Origin: DATEDA01 sp963789885
GTDB taxonomy: Bacteria; Pseudomonadota; Gammaproteobacteria; Burkholderiales; SG8-39
Length of the DNA stretch: 54,182 bases
Direction of reading: 5' to 3'
Assembly (NCBI GenBank): GCA_963789885.1
Contig: CAWBNB010000069.1
Coordinates: forward strand, 1 to 54,182
Below are positions 14,994 through 24,061 of the stretch, in pieces. A program made the position numbers and the translations under genes. The notes under the pieces were generated by a model. That model worked only from the letters and a program-made list of their open reading frames with translations. It searched no databases and had not been told where the DNA came from. The first letter of the stretch is position 1. The number at the start of each line of letters is the position of its first letter.

Positions 14994-17886
14994 CTACTTC
15001 TCCTGCACGCCCTGCGGCGCTGGCGGCTCGATGCCGTATTCCTCGTAGAGCTCCTGCAGGGCCCCTTCGGGATCGCGCGCGTACCGCTCCCGGAAGTCGA
15101 CGACCTTCCGGATACGCGAGCGCAGCCCGGTGTGTCGATCGATCCCGGGGGGATACAGCCGATCGTAGAGCGGTATCCACGCGCCGCCCACGCGTACCGA
15201 CAGCGCCGGGTTCGGCACGTAGAAGCCGTGTCCCACGCGCACGAAGAGCCTGCGGTTGTAGGCGTAGTCCCGCGTCACCTCGTTCCGTGCCAGGACGCCG
15301 CTGAAGTAAGGACGGGTGCGCCGGCGCGCGGGCAGCACGACCTCGGGAAACGCCTCGCTCGCCCACAGCAGGTCGTCCACCTTGAACCCCACGCCACGGC
15401 CGTGCGGGTAGTTGACCCGCAGCTGGAAAAGCGCGACGAGCGCGTTGAAGACGAGGTACTCGATCAGGTGGGCGTCGAGCTTCACGAGCCTCCCGTCCAC
15501 CATGACGTCGACCGCCTGCGGGGCGAGCAGCGCATACAGCCGCTCGAACGGCCCGCGTGCGAACCCGGGGTCGGTGAACGCGCGGAGCAGCGCGTGATGG
15601 AACGCGGCCCGACCGTGGTTGTCCGCGGCGGCGACGTCGGCCCCCCGGCGGAGGAGCGCCTCGACCAGCGCGACGTTGCCCGCGGCCGCCGCGAGCATGA
15701 GCGGCGTGTGGTTGAACGGGTTGCGGAAGTCCGCCCCGTGCGCGTCCGCGAGCCGCAGCACCTCCTTCGGGTTGCCGCTCTGGTAGGGTGCCCGGTCGCG
15801 CCTGACGTGGTTCGCTCCGAGCTCGCCGAGCCGGCCGCGCCGCTCGTCCATCACCGCGAGCATCCCCCGGGCGGGCTCGAACCGCAGGCGCGCGAGCCGC
15901 TCGACCCACACCGGCTCGTCGCTGAACACCGCGTACTCGAAGAGGCGCTGGCGCGGCTTGTTCGAGACGCTCTGCGGATCGAGCGCCTGGGCCGCCAGCT
16001 CGTCGAGGGCGGCCACGTCGAGCACCGGCCAGGGCACCGCCTGCTGGCGGAGCACCCCGCGGCGGACCTCCTCGGCCTGCTCGAGCTTCCCCTGGCTCTC
16101 GAGCCGGTGTGCCTCCTGCTGCCACTCCTCGCGCGAGGACCGCTGCTCGGCGAGGTCGAGCCGGTCGCGCGCGGTCGCGAGCCCGAGGAGGCCGAGCATC
16201 GGGTGCGCGACGTCGGACTCCACGATGTAGAGGTTCTTCACCGCCCGCGTCGCCGCCACGTAGACGGCGTTGATGAAGAACTTGTAGGCCTCGAGCGACT
16301 TGTCGGTCTTGTCGGCCGCGCGTGCGTACTTCAGCTCGCCCGCGGCGACGTCGGCCTCGGCGAGGCCGGCGGCGATCGCCTCGAAACTCCGCCGCTCGCT
16401 CGACACGAGCTCGAAGAGAATCACGCTCTCGTACTCGAGCCCCTTCGCCTCCTGCACCGAGAAGACGAGCGGCGTGCGGAAGCGCTCGCGCGCCGCGGGC
16501 TTCAGGTCGTCGCGCAGCACCATCACCGCGACCCGGGCCGAGGCCCGGGTCCTGCGGTCGAGCTCGCCGACGAGCTCCGGGTCGGCGCGGAACAACTCCA
16601 CGGTGCCGGGCTCCTCCGAGACCGACGCCACCAGGTAGTTGCTCTCCCGGTCGATCGAGCCGAAGCGAAGCTGCTTGATGCGCAGCAGCCGGTTCGCGAC
16701 GCCGACGACGCCGGCGGCGTTGCGGTAGTTCGCGCGCAGGACGTGGAGGAGCTCTCCCGGCGCCGACACGCCCGCGCCGAAGAAGAGCGTCTTCAGCTGC
16801 GTCCAGGAGAAGAAGTTCGGATGCACCACCTGATTCGAGTCGCCGCAGAGGAGGAACCGGCCCGGCCTGCGCAGGGTGCGCAACGCGAGCGCGAGCTGCA
16901 CGTTCGTGAGGTCCTGGACCTCGTCGACGACCACGAAGTCGTAGCGCGCCGGCGCCTCGGCGAGGTAGTGCTGGGCGACGACGTTCGGGTCGTAGCAACC
17001 GGCGGTCTTCAGCCAGGCGAGGTAGCGCTCGAAGAGGTCGTACACCCAGGCGCGGTCCTCCTCCAGGAAGATGGACCGTCGCACGCCGAGCGCCAGGTAC
17101 TCCTCGCGCGAGAGCCACGGTCGCTCGACGGCGAGGCCGGTGAGAACGCCCTGGAACTCCTCGTAGAGCGCGTGAGCGAGCGCCGGGCGCACCCGCGGCT
17201 GGCGCGCGAGCCAGCCCCTGAAATCGCGGTACTCGAGGCCGTTCCCCTCCGGGACGCGGATGGATTCGAGCAGTTCGCCGGAAAGCGAGGAAGTCCGCGT
17301 TCTGGTGCTCGCCCTCGTAACCGTGCGAGTAGTAGAGGTCGCGGGCGTGGCGGGCGAGGAACGTCGAGCGCGTCACGTACAGGAGATCGCCCGCGACGAG
17401 CTTCATCTTCTCGAGCGCGAGCGCGGTCTTGCCGCTTCCGGCCGAGCCCACGATGACGAGCGGGGCAGGCAGTCCGAAGAGCGCCTCCTGCGCGTCGTCG
17501 AAGCTCAGCACCTTGTCAAGGAGGTTGAAGCGAGGGTTCGCCGGGTTGACGAAGCCGAGCGGCGCGAGCTCGTCCTCGGGCGGGCCGCCGCCGCGGAGCG
17601 GCTCGAGCTTCGATTCGTCCACCCGCGCGCCGCGCAGGAAGCGCGACTTCTCGTAGGCGTGGTTCTCGATCACCTCGAGCAGGAGCGCGTAGCGCTCGCG
17701 GTCCCGGCGGGCGAAGCGGAGGAGCAGCCGGTTCGCGTCGTCGAGCTTCGCCCGGTAGTAGCCCTCGCGGCCGAGCTTCTTGACATCGGCCGAGTACAGG
17801 TCGTCGCGCTCCAGCATCGCGACCACTTTCTCGTAGCGGGAGCGCACCGGGGCCGGATCGAGATCGCGATGGACGAGGATTTTCAC
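14994..17886 (-). pseudogene. UvrD-like helicase with RelE-like N-terminus and ankyrin repeats, one frame break
   Basis: The product is about 963 residues if one indel near 17277 is bridged. Residues 1-90 resemble a RelE/ParE-fold domain (EGYYRAKLDDANRLLLRF, then EVIENHAYEKSRFLRG). The SF1 helicase follows, with Walker A GSAGSGKT (147-154), Walker B VVVDEVQDLTN, motif III FLLCGDSNQVVHPNFF and motif VI YVAATRAVKNLYIV. Next come ankyrin repeats (NHTPLMLAAAAGNVALVEAL, about 630-690) and a unique C-terminal domain. GTG start at 17886. A RelE-like domain fused to a UvrD-type helicase is a known but unassigned combination, and the added ankyrin part suggests protein recognition. Only one break interrupts otherwise clean coding sequence, so a sequence error is quite possible. 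It is probably an antiviral or stress protein, inferred only from parts and context. Confidence 0.75.
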
Positions 17887-18125
17887 CGGGAGGAGTCAGT
17901 CCGGAGGCCCTTCGCTCCCTCAGCACCCGGTCCGGCGAGGCGGGAGAGCGCGAGCGACGCAGCCCTCGCCGAAAACCGGCCGCGGCGGTGCGCCGCGTTC
18001 GACCCTTCGGCCGCGGAACCCGGTCGCCCGGAGATGGTCGGCGACGGCGCCCGGAAACCGCGGCGGAAACCGCACGCTCTGCGGGGCGAGAGACCCGCAC
18101 CACCAGTCTTGCCCTCGGCAGATGC

Positions 18126-18530
18126 TCACTGGAAGGGATTCCTCACCGTCAGCCGTCCGTCGAGCACCTGACCGTCCTGCATGTCCTCCGACAGCAGCAC
18201 TTCGCATCCGGCGAGGAGCGCCGATGCGACGATCATCGCGTCGTACACCGCAAGGCCGTACCGCTCGACGATCTCCAGTCCCTTGTCGTGGGTCGCCTCG
18301 GTGACCGGCACGACCGTGCAGACCGCGCGGATGACCGCGAGCGATTCCCGCGCTTCGGCGACCGACATGCCGAGCTTGCGCGATGTCACCGACGCGAATT
18401 CGTTCAGCACCTGGACGCTGACCACCCCGCCGCCCGAGAGCTCCGCCTCTGCGCGGTCGGCCTTCGCCTCGTCTGCGGAAAGAAGGTAGAGCAGGACGTT
18501 CGTGTCGAAGGACCGCTCAGCCGCGCCCAT
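18126..18530 (-). CDS. vapC: VapC-type PIN-domain ribonuclease toxin
   Basis: The protein has 134 residues, typical for VapC. The PIN-domain acids are visible: Asp9 in SFDTNVLLYLL, Glu in VQVLNEFASV (about residue 44), Asp in YDAMIVASALLAGC (about residue 97) and Asp in LLSEDMQDG (about residue 116). VapC toxins cut tRNA or rRNA when the labile antitoxin is lost. It overlaps the antitoxin gene upstream by 14 bases, so the two are co-translated. The pair may stabilise the plasmid-like block. No other promoter is seen. Confidence 0.92.
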   Translation of the reverse strand: MGAAERSFDTNVLLYLLSADEAKADRAEAELSGGGVVSVQVLNEFASVTSRKLGMSVAEARESLAVIRAVCTVVPVTEATHDKGLEIVERYGLAVYDAMIVASALLAGCEVLLSEDMQDGQVLDGRLTVRNPFQ

Positions 18531-18750
18531 GCGCTTCGAGCCGGTCGAACTTGAAGTCCGCGGGCAGGCGCCCCCGGTATTTCCTCAGCCGCGCGAGGAG
18601 CTCGCGCGGGCCGGGACGCCGGCGCACCTCGAAGGCGCGCGCGCCGGCGACATGGATCTCGATCTCGTCGCCTTCCTTGAGTGCCAGCGCCTCGACCACC
18701 GCTGCAGGCAGTCGCACCGCCAGGCTGTTGCCCCACTTCGAGACCTGCAT
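18517..18750 (-). CDS. vapB: VapB-type AbrB-fold antitoxin
   Basis: The protein has 77 residues. The swapped-hairpin AbrB/MazE DNA-binding domain occupies residues 1-45 (MQVSKWGNSLAVRLPAAVVE, then EGDEIEIHV). The C-terminal tail (about 50-77) should fill the VapC active site. The ATG at 18750 fits the domain start; a longer frame upstream would add unrelated residues. An 8-bp inverted repeat lies about 25-45 bases upstream, where VapBC complexes usually repress their own promoter. Confidence 0.92.
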   Translation of the reverse strand: MQVSKWGNSLAVRLPAAVVEALALKEGDEIEIHVAGARAFEVRRRPGPRELLARLRKYRGRLPADFKFDRLEAHGRG

Positions 18751-18772
18751 CGTGAACCCTCCGACCGCTCTG

Positions 18773-18797
18773 GATATACACACTTCAATTGTATATC
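18773..18797. promoter_or_regulatory. vapBC operator dyad
   Basis: GATATACA (18773-18780) and TGTATATC (18790-18797) form a perfect 8-bp inverted repeat with a 9-bp spacer, just upstream of vapB. The A/T-rich arms stand out in GC-rich DNA and can also serve as -10 sequence. AbrB-type antitoxins bind such sites. Confidence 0.75.
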
Positions 18798-18846
18798 AAT
18801 GAACCCCGAGAACGCGAGTGTTTCGGTGTGCCTACGACGCGACCGA

Positions 18847-20070
18847 TCACTCGCGGGCCTGGATCGCCTTCGGCAGCGCCGGCATCACCAGCGCCTCGCC
18901 CGGCCGCCAGACCCACCGCTTCGGACCCGGCCCGCTGCTGCACTCCCCGTCCGCGCGTGCGCCGCGCTGCCCGCCGGCACTTGGCGGCTCCAGATGGAGG
19001 GGCAGAGCCGCGTCGCCCATGTCGAGCAGGAGCGCGCTCGCGAACGCTGCCGACGGCCCCGTCTCGTACGGCAGCGGCTTCAGGAATCGCCGCCCCTGCC
19101 GCACGAGCTCGACGAGCAGCGCCCGCTCCAGCAGGTGCTCGAAGGGCAGCCACTCGGGCGTCACCGCCATCATCGCGAGCGTGTCGGCGTGTCCCAGGCC
19201 CTCGGCCGCGGGCCGGATCGTGCACCCGACGATGAGCCGGGTGTCGGGCTGCTGCGCCTTCGCGAGCAGCTCGCGCTCGAACCGCCGCGCGAGCTGCCGG
19301 CCGGTCGTGCTGTCGAGCGCGAGCAGGCAGTCGGGCAGGTGCTTGAGCACGATCGAGTAGCCGTCTCCGCGCTCGATCAGGTCCTTCACCTCCGCGACGA
19401 GCAACGCAAGCGGCACGTGGTCGCCAGCGGCATCGAGCCGCAATGCGCCGAAGAAGGCCGCCCGCCGCGCCTTCAGCCCTTCGCTGTCATCGGGCCGGAA
19501 CGGCTCCGGTATGAAGAGCCGGCTCGCGAGCGGTGCGCCCTTGGCGTCGATCTCGGCCGCCGCCTCGAGGAGGTACTTCCGGATGACGAACCAGGAGCGC
19601 TTCCCCTCCATCCGCGGCGACCACCGGCTGAACCCCGCCCGGTCCCAGAGGAGATGCAGTAGCCCGCGCATCGAGAGCCGACGCTGCGCAGCCGACACGC
19701 TCTGCGACGGGGCCGAGGGCGCCTGCGCAGGTCTCGGCACGGACACATGCGACAGCGGGAAATCCAGCCGCACCTCGACCCGCTCCGGGCCGCGCTCGAT
19801 GACGGCCTCGCCGAGCAGATCCCCGAGCCCGGTCTCGCCAGGAGGCGCCTCATAGGATGGACACGAGGGGTGATGCGCGGCTCCCGTCCCGGGCATCCGC
19901 TTGATGACGAGCTGCGCATGCTGCGCGACGTACATCTCGATGCCGCGCTCGACACACAGGCACCTCGGCCGCTCGTCGGTGCCGTAGACCTCGGCAAGCG
20001 CCGCCTGGATCCCGGGACTGTCTCCCCGGTAGGCCGTGCCAAGGATCTGGTAGGAGGACTCGGCGTGCAT
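18847..20070 (-). CDS. DUF1173 family protein (ICE/plasmid-associated)
   Basis: The protein has 407 residues from the ATG at 20070; an upstream frame adds an unlikely proline-rich leader. Family marks are the N-terminal ILGTAYRGDSPGIQAAL, then RPRCLCVERGIEMYVA with two cysteines, VIKRMPGTGAAHHPSC and the SYEAPPGETGLGDL segment. DUF1173 proteins are common on integrative conjugative elements and large plasmids, but their function is not known. The CxC plus H-x3-C residues could hold a metal. The gene supports reading this region as part of a degraded ICE or plasmid. A decayed copy of its 5' end lies 1.6 kb upstream on the same strand. Confidence 0.85.
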   Translation of the reverse strand: MHAESSYQILGTAYRGDSPGIQAALAEVYGTDERPRCLCVERGIEMYVAQHAQLVIKRMPGTGAAHHPSCPSYEAPPGETGLGDLLGEAVIERGPERVEVRLDFPLSHVSVPRPAQAPSAPSQSVSAAQRRLSMRGLLHLLWDRAGFSRWSPRMEGKRSWFVIRKYLLEAAAEIDAKGAPLASRLFIPEPFRPDDSEGLKARRAAFFGALRLDAAGDHVPLALLVAEVKDLIERGDGYSIVLKHLPDCLLALDSTTGRQLARRFERELLAKAQQPDTRLIVGCTIRPAAEGLGHADTLAMMAVTPEWLPFEHLLERALLVELVRQGRRFLKPLPYETGPSAAFASALLLDMGDAALPLHLEPPSAGGQRGARADGECSSGPGPKRWVWRPGEALVMPALPKAIQARE

Positions 20071-20423
20071 GGTCGGGTGCCCGCCGATTCTGCCGCCCTC
20101 CGGGCGGGGTTCGAGGCCCGGAGAGCCCTCTGGACCGGGGCGATCTAGCGGGACCTGTAGAGGGCGAGTCGCTGGCGCAGCACCAGATTCCCAACACCGA
20201 TCGCCTGCCTTGGTCGGACCGCAAGCCACGCCAAGCGAGCGAGGTCGGCGAGCAACGGTAGAACGATCCGAGCGAAGGCGATCACCCGCACATCATGCCG
20301 CCGCAGCGCGGGGGCACGTCAACCTGAAGCTACGAATTTCGCAAGCGTCCAGTTCCGAGTTCCCGGGGACCGATCTTCGGCCGCTTGCTCGATGACAGCC
20401 GGGCACACGTCCTGCGGGCGCCG
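20071..20423. other. Upstream region of the DUF1173 gene, no gene seen
   Basis: The stretch to about 20170 is repeated, in decayed form, at 21720-21825. Beyond that I see no hairpin with a T-tract and no coding pattern. Confidence 0.4.
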
Positions 20424-21131
20424 TCAATCGAGACTGCTTGGCCGCAGCTCCATCCAGCGCCGACCCGGCACCCTTTCCACGCGTACCCGATCGCGGGTCG
20501 GGTTCATGAGGTACGTAAGAAAGCAAAGATCCCTCACGTTCGAGAGCACTTCAGGCTGCAGCACCGCGGCGTTGCGACCGGTGCAGCGCGCCGACTTCGC
20601 GAGCAGCCCGTTCTGACGCTGCGCCTTCAGGTAGCGACCGAGCTGCTGCGTGAAGGCGTAATCGTACCGGTCGACGAGCCGTCGCTCGCGCCGCTCCCTG
20701 CCCCGGAGGTCGATCAGGATCGCGTCGCATCGCGCGTTGAAGACGCGCCGCTCGCCGACGATGTCCCGGTCCTCGTGCGGGTAGCTGTCGGTCACGAACC
20801 GGTGCCAGTGGTGGACGGTCTCGTAGACCGTCGTCCCGAGCTCGAGCGATCCGTACCAGACCCCGTATGCCAGGCCGTCGGAGAACCGTGTCGCGTGCCA
20901 GTTCTGGGCGAGGAAGGGGTAGGTGATGACGGTCCCGTAGTCGAACGGGCGGGTGATGAGCGGCGCGGGGCTGGGGAGCCGGGTCTCGCGCTCGGTCGCG
21001 ATCGCGACGGCCTGGTCCTCGGCATCGGCCGAAAGGTCATCGAACAGCCGTTGCGGCCCTCGGATCGCCTTGATGTTGCGGACGAGGTCGCCATGAAAAT
21101 CGACGACGTCGCGGATCAGGGCGTCGAACAC
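20424..21131 (-). CDS. RES-domain toxin of the left Xre/RES module
   Basis: The protein has 235 residues, with a GTG start at 21131. The RES fold is recognised by ATRFSDGLAYGVWYGSLELG (about residues 80-99, with the arginine), followed by the glutamate in TVYETVHHWHRF, and by the later serine-containing RCTGRNAAVLQPEVLSNV block. RES toxins are ADP-ribosyltransferase-fold enzymes, and characterised members degrade NAD+ and halt growth. The antitoxin gene lies 11 bases upstream, the usual order. It is somewhat longer than the common 150-180-residue RES proteins because of an extra N-terminal helix region. Confidence 0.8.
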   Translation of the reverse strand: MFDALIRDVVDFHGDLVRNIKAIRGPQRLFDDLSADAEDQAVAIATERETRLPSPAPLITRPFDYGTVITYPFLAQNWHATRFSDGLAYGVWYGSLELGTTVYETVHHWHRFVTDSYPHEDRDIVGERRVFNARCDAILIDLRGRERRERRLVDRYDYAFTQQLGRYLKAQRQNGLLAKSARCTGRNAAVLQPEVLSNVRDLCFLTYLMNPTRDRVRVERVPGRRWMELRPSSLD

Positions 21132-21142
21132 CGACCGCGAGC

Positions 21143-21550
21143 CTAGCGTCCGCGCTCGAAATCGAGGTAGCGACGGACGGCCAGGATGCCCTCGAAGCCG
21201 TGACGCTTCATGACCTCGAGGGGCGCGATGTCGCCGAAGCGCCGGCTCGGCGTGCTCACCCAGCGGTACGCGAGATCCCGGTCGCGCGGAAAAATGATCC
21301 GCAGCGCCTTGTGGATGCCCAGAAGGTGTCCGGCCCGGGCAAGGAGGTCGGCGCTGTCGGCGAGGGGCTCGCCGCGCCGGTAGCGCGCGACGGTCGAGCG
21401 GGACTGCGGGGACAGGCCAAGGAGCACCGCCTGGTCGGCGGGCGAGAGCCCCCAGTGATCGAAGAGCCTCACCAGCATCCTGGCGAGTCGCTCGCGGCTT
21501 TCCCGGTCGTGGAGGTCGACTGGATCGGCTCGTTCGAGCACCGCACTCAC
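21143..21550 (-). CDS. Xre/MbcA/ParS-type antitoxin of the left RES module
   Basis: The protein has 135 residues from the GTG at 21550. The frame is open further upstream to 21610, but those codons overlap the A/T-rich promoter. An N-terminal helix-turn-helix-like part (LSPADQAVLLGLSPQSRSTV, about 40-60) precedes the DUF2384 toxin-binding domain (LLGIHKALRIIFP, then WVSTPSRRFGDIAPLEVM, then GFEGILAVRRYLDF). The last segment normally blocks the RES active site. The A/T-rich promoter at about 21560-21595 contains GTAC arms that may be the operator. Confidence 0.82.
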   Translation of the reverse strand: MSAVLERADPVDLHDRESRERLARMLVRLFDHWGLSPADQAVLLGLSPQSRSTVARYRRGEPLADSADLLARAGHLLGIHKALRIIFPRDRDLAYRWVSTPSRRFGDIAPLEVMKRHGFEGILAVRRYLDFERGR

Positions 21551-21639
21551 GCGTGGTCTCTCTGTACTAATTAATACAATAAATGTACCAGATCGAACAA
21601 ACCCGTGCAATCGGGTCCCGGGTCGTCAGCTCGCGCGCG

Positions 21640-21825
21640 CTGCGCGAACGTACATTTCGATCCCGCGCTCGACACAGCGGCACCTCGGCCCGGTGCTGGT
21701 CCCAAGAATCTGACAGGCGTACATGGTCGATCGCCGATTCTGCCGCGCTCCAGGTGGGGCCCGAGGCCCGGGGAGCCGGGCGCAGCGGGGCCGTCTCGCG
21801 GGACCTGTGGAAGGGCATGCAATGT
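21640..21825 (-). pseudogene. Decayed duplicate of the DUF1173 gene 5' end
   Basis: Bases 21643-21690 match 19920-19965 (the CVERGIEMYVA coding part) with few changes. Bases 21720-21825 match 20068-20160 (start codon region and leader), including the same GGGACCTGT and CCGATTCTGCCGC words. The coding part between them, about 100 bases, is deleted. This is a scrap of a second DUF1173 gene in the same orientation, now lying between the two RES modules. Confidence 0.65.
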
Positions 21826-21851
21826 TGCGCGTTCAGCCTGACTTTACAAGT

Positions 21852-21865
21852 ACTATCATGATAGT
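21852..21865. promoter_or_regulatory. 14-bp perfect palindrome, operator of the right RES module
   Basis: ACTATCATGATAGT at 21852-21865 is fully self-complementary and lies 44 bp before the antitoxin ATG, in a short A/T-rich patch. An autoregulating Xre-type antitoxin is the natural ligand. Confidence 0.65.
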
Positions 21866-21908
21866 TGTGATAAAGTTCATAAAGAATCGGTAAAGAGAAG
21901 GTCTTCCC

Positions 21909-22652
21909 ATGAAAAAGCCCCCGGTCACCAGGAAGCGCGCCACTACCTCCGCTGCTGCGAGGCACACCGTCCGGCGCCCGACGCCCCGACCGGCCCGGCG
22001 CCCGGCAGGCCCGGTCATCCGCTTCGGCCTGCCCGGCCAGGCCGTGACCGTGGGCGTGGAGGGCACCCTCAAGCTCCATCCGGCGGGCCGGGCCCTGCTC
22101 GAGCGGCTCACCCGCGCGGTCGTCAGGCGCATCGAGCGCGTGCCGGAGAAGACGGCTCTCGACCTCCTCAAGCAGAGCACCGACGCCGAGATGATGGTGT
22201 CCTTTGCCACCACCGTGGAGGCTTTTCCCGAGGTGTCCACGGTGCGCATCGATCCGCTCGCCAAGGCTCGCGCGCGAGGGATGGGCCTGCGGCGCGAAAT
22301 CCTCGCGCGAGAGGACATGCTCACCCTTGCCGAGGCGGCGCAGGCGCTCGGGCTGACCCCGCCGGCGGTCAACGACCGCTTCCGGGCGGGACGGCTCATC
22401 GCCCTCGAGGCGGGCGTGCGCGGGCGACGCTACCCCGCATGGCAGTTCGAGGACGAGATCGCCGGCAGGCCGCTCGAGGCAGTGCTCAAGTCGCTCAGGG
22501 GCCTGAGCCTCTGGACGATCTACCGGTTCTTCACGACGCCGGACAGCTCGCTCGAGGCCGAGACGCCGCTCGCGGTGATGAGGCGCGGGGATGTCGCGGC
22601 GGCGGTCGAGGCGGCGAAGCTCTTCGCGCGCGGCGAGCAGGGCGCGCATTGA
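21909..22652 (+). CDS. Xre/ParS-type antitoxin of the right RES module
   Basis: The protein has 247 residues. A basic, arginine/proline-rich disordered head (1-35) is followed by a helical domain (about 50-120) and a helix-turn-helix (MLTLAEAAQALGLTPPAVND, about 137-156) that includes the A-G-R-L-I recognition end. The C-terminal DUF2384-like region (WQFEDEIAGRPLEAVLKSL, then TIYRFFTTPDSSL) is the usual RES-binding part. It reads as an antitoxin and repressor. Its stop overlaps the toxin start (TGATG), and a perfect palindrome lies upstream. It is longer than the left module's antitoxin, and the two look only distantly related. Confidence 0.75.
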   Translation: MKKPPVTRKRATTSAAARHTVRRPTPRPARRPAGPVIRFGLPGQAVTVGVEGTLKLHPAGRALLERLTRAVVRRIERVPEKTALDLLKQSTDAEMMVSFATTVEAFPEVSTVRIDPLAKARARGMGLRREILAREDMLTLAEAAQALGLTPPAVNDRFRAGRLIALEAGVRGRRYPAWQFEDEIAGRPLEAVLKSLRGLSLWTIYRFFTTPDSSLEAETPLAVMRRGDVAAAVEAAKLFARGEQGAH

Positions 22653-23275
22653 TGGCGAGCGGGAGCCCGCCGCCACCGCCCGACCACCTCGACCGCAGCG
22701 ACCTTCCCCTCGTCACCGTCGACCCCGCCGCGCTGCTGCGTCTTTTCCCGCTCGGCAGGGCGCCGATCCATTTCCGTGTCGCACGCAAGGGGCAGAAGGC
22801 TTACCGGTTCGATGCGCCGGGCGCGGAGTTCGGCGTCCTGTACTGCGCCTTCTCCCTGGAGGTCTGCTTCGCCGAGACGCTGCTTCGCACGCGCGCGTAC
22901 GAGACCCCCGCGGATCAGCCCACGCTCATCGACGAGAGCGAGCTCCGCTCGAAGGGCATCGCCAGGCTCGGCGGCGCCGCCGGCGGGGAACTGGTCCTCG
23001 CGGACCTGACCGGGACGGGGCTCGTGCGTCTGCACGTCGACGGGAGCATCTCCACGGTGGCCCGCTACACGGTGCCGCGCCAGTGGTCCCTCGCCCTGCG
23101 GAAGCATCCGAGGCGCGTGGACGGCATCCGGTACGTCTCCCGGTTCATGAACGCGCAGCCGGCCGTCGCGCTGTTCGATCGCTGCGGCGATCGGCTGGTC
23201 GTGCGCCACACCCAGCCGCTCGTCGAGCACCCGGACCTGCCGCGCATCCTGGATCTCTTCAACGTCGGGATCTGA
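22652..23275 (+). CDS. RES-domain toxin of the right Xre/RES module
   Basis: The protein has 207 residues. RES marks are HFRVARKGQKAYRFDAPG (arginine and the nearby Tyr), FGVLYCAFSLEVCFAETLL with the glutamate, the RLHVDGSISTVARYTVPRQW region, and GIRYVSRFMNAQPAVALFD with the serine. These are the three family residues expected at an NAD+-handling site. It overlaps the antitoxin stop by one base, so translation is coupled. It is the more canonical of the two RES toxins here. The two modules are divergent, about 360 bp apart. Confidence 0.85.
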   Translation: MASGSPPPPPDHLDRSDLPLVTVDPAALLRLFPLGRAPIHFRVARKGQKAYRFDAPGAEFGVLYCAFSLEVCFAETLLRTRAYETPADQPTLIDESELRSKGIARLGGAAGGELVLADLTGTGLVRLHVDGSISTVARYTVPRQWSLALRKHPRRVDGIRYVSRFMNAQPAVALFDRCGDRLVVRHTQPLVEHPDLPRILDLFNVGI

Positions 23276-23413
23276 TTCCGGCCTGCCCGACACCGGTCGC
23301 GCGGCGCTCCGACATCCTCGCGCTTCTTCGTCGCGTGCTCGAGATCGCTCGAAGCACGGGCATATGCAAGATGAGGGAAGGGCGTCCGGTCCGGATGCCC
23401 TTCCGCCCGCACA

Positions 23414-23865
23414 TCACGCCGCGAGCCGCTTCCGCGCGTAGTACACGTCCAGAAAATCCGTCCCCGGATCGCGCGGCACGTACACGGCCACGGCACGCTT
23501 GCGCTTGCCGGCCGCGAGCCGGTGCGAGAGCGCGTACGCTGCGGCCTCCCCGCAGTAGTTCTCGTCGCAGTCGGCGAAGATGCTGACCGCGATCACCGTC
23601 GCAGGGACCTCGACCGCCTCGAGCGCGCCAGCGTTCCCCGCCGCCCAGACCGGGAGGCCGAGCGGCAGCTGCGCCGCGAGCGCCGTCTCGATCCCCTCGG
23701 CGAGCGCGAGCTCGTTCTCCGGCTCGAAGAGCCGGATCGCCGCGCCTCGCACGCCCGCCGAGAAGAGCTTCTTCACGCCGGGGACCGGGGCCTTGGCACC
23801 ATCCGCGAGGGTCGCCGATCCACCGTCTGCACCTTCGCCAGCCTGGAAGCTGCATAGTGTTTGCC
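23414..23865 (-). pseudogene. 3' fragment of a Toprim-domain primase/helicase gene
   Basis: About 145 C-terminal residues of a plasmid- or phage-type Toprim protein. GKAPVP-type linker, GAAIRLFEPENELALAEGIE with the catalytic glutamate, WAAGNAGALEAV, and SIFADCDENYCGEAAAY with the DxD acids are all recognisable, followed by RDPGTDFLDVYYARKRLAA. Full proteins have 300 or more residues, with a zinc-binding and RNA-polymerase-like N-terminal half. That half is missing, and the frame upstream of about 23865 is unrelated. It is another broken replication gene of the plasmid-like block. Confidence 0.75.
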
Positions 23866-24061
23866 GGCTCGCGGTTGCTGGCCTGTCGTGCTCCAAGAAG
23901 AGAGCGGACGTTCGGGGACTTCGCTGACCAGCGAGGAGCTGCCGCTTGCGGTTCGGGCTTCGAAGCGCGCCTCTTTTCTCTCAATTGGATGTCGATTCCA
24001 CATGCCCCTGTTCGACAAGGCCAGGAAGGTGAATCCTCTTAACTCTTATAGGAGTACGGAA

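Noticed and set aside
14913..17456. 847-codon open frame on the plus strand
   Set aside because: Antisense shadow of the helicase gene, which has clear helicase motifs.
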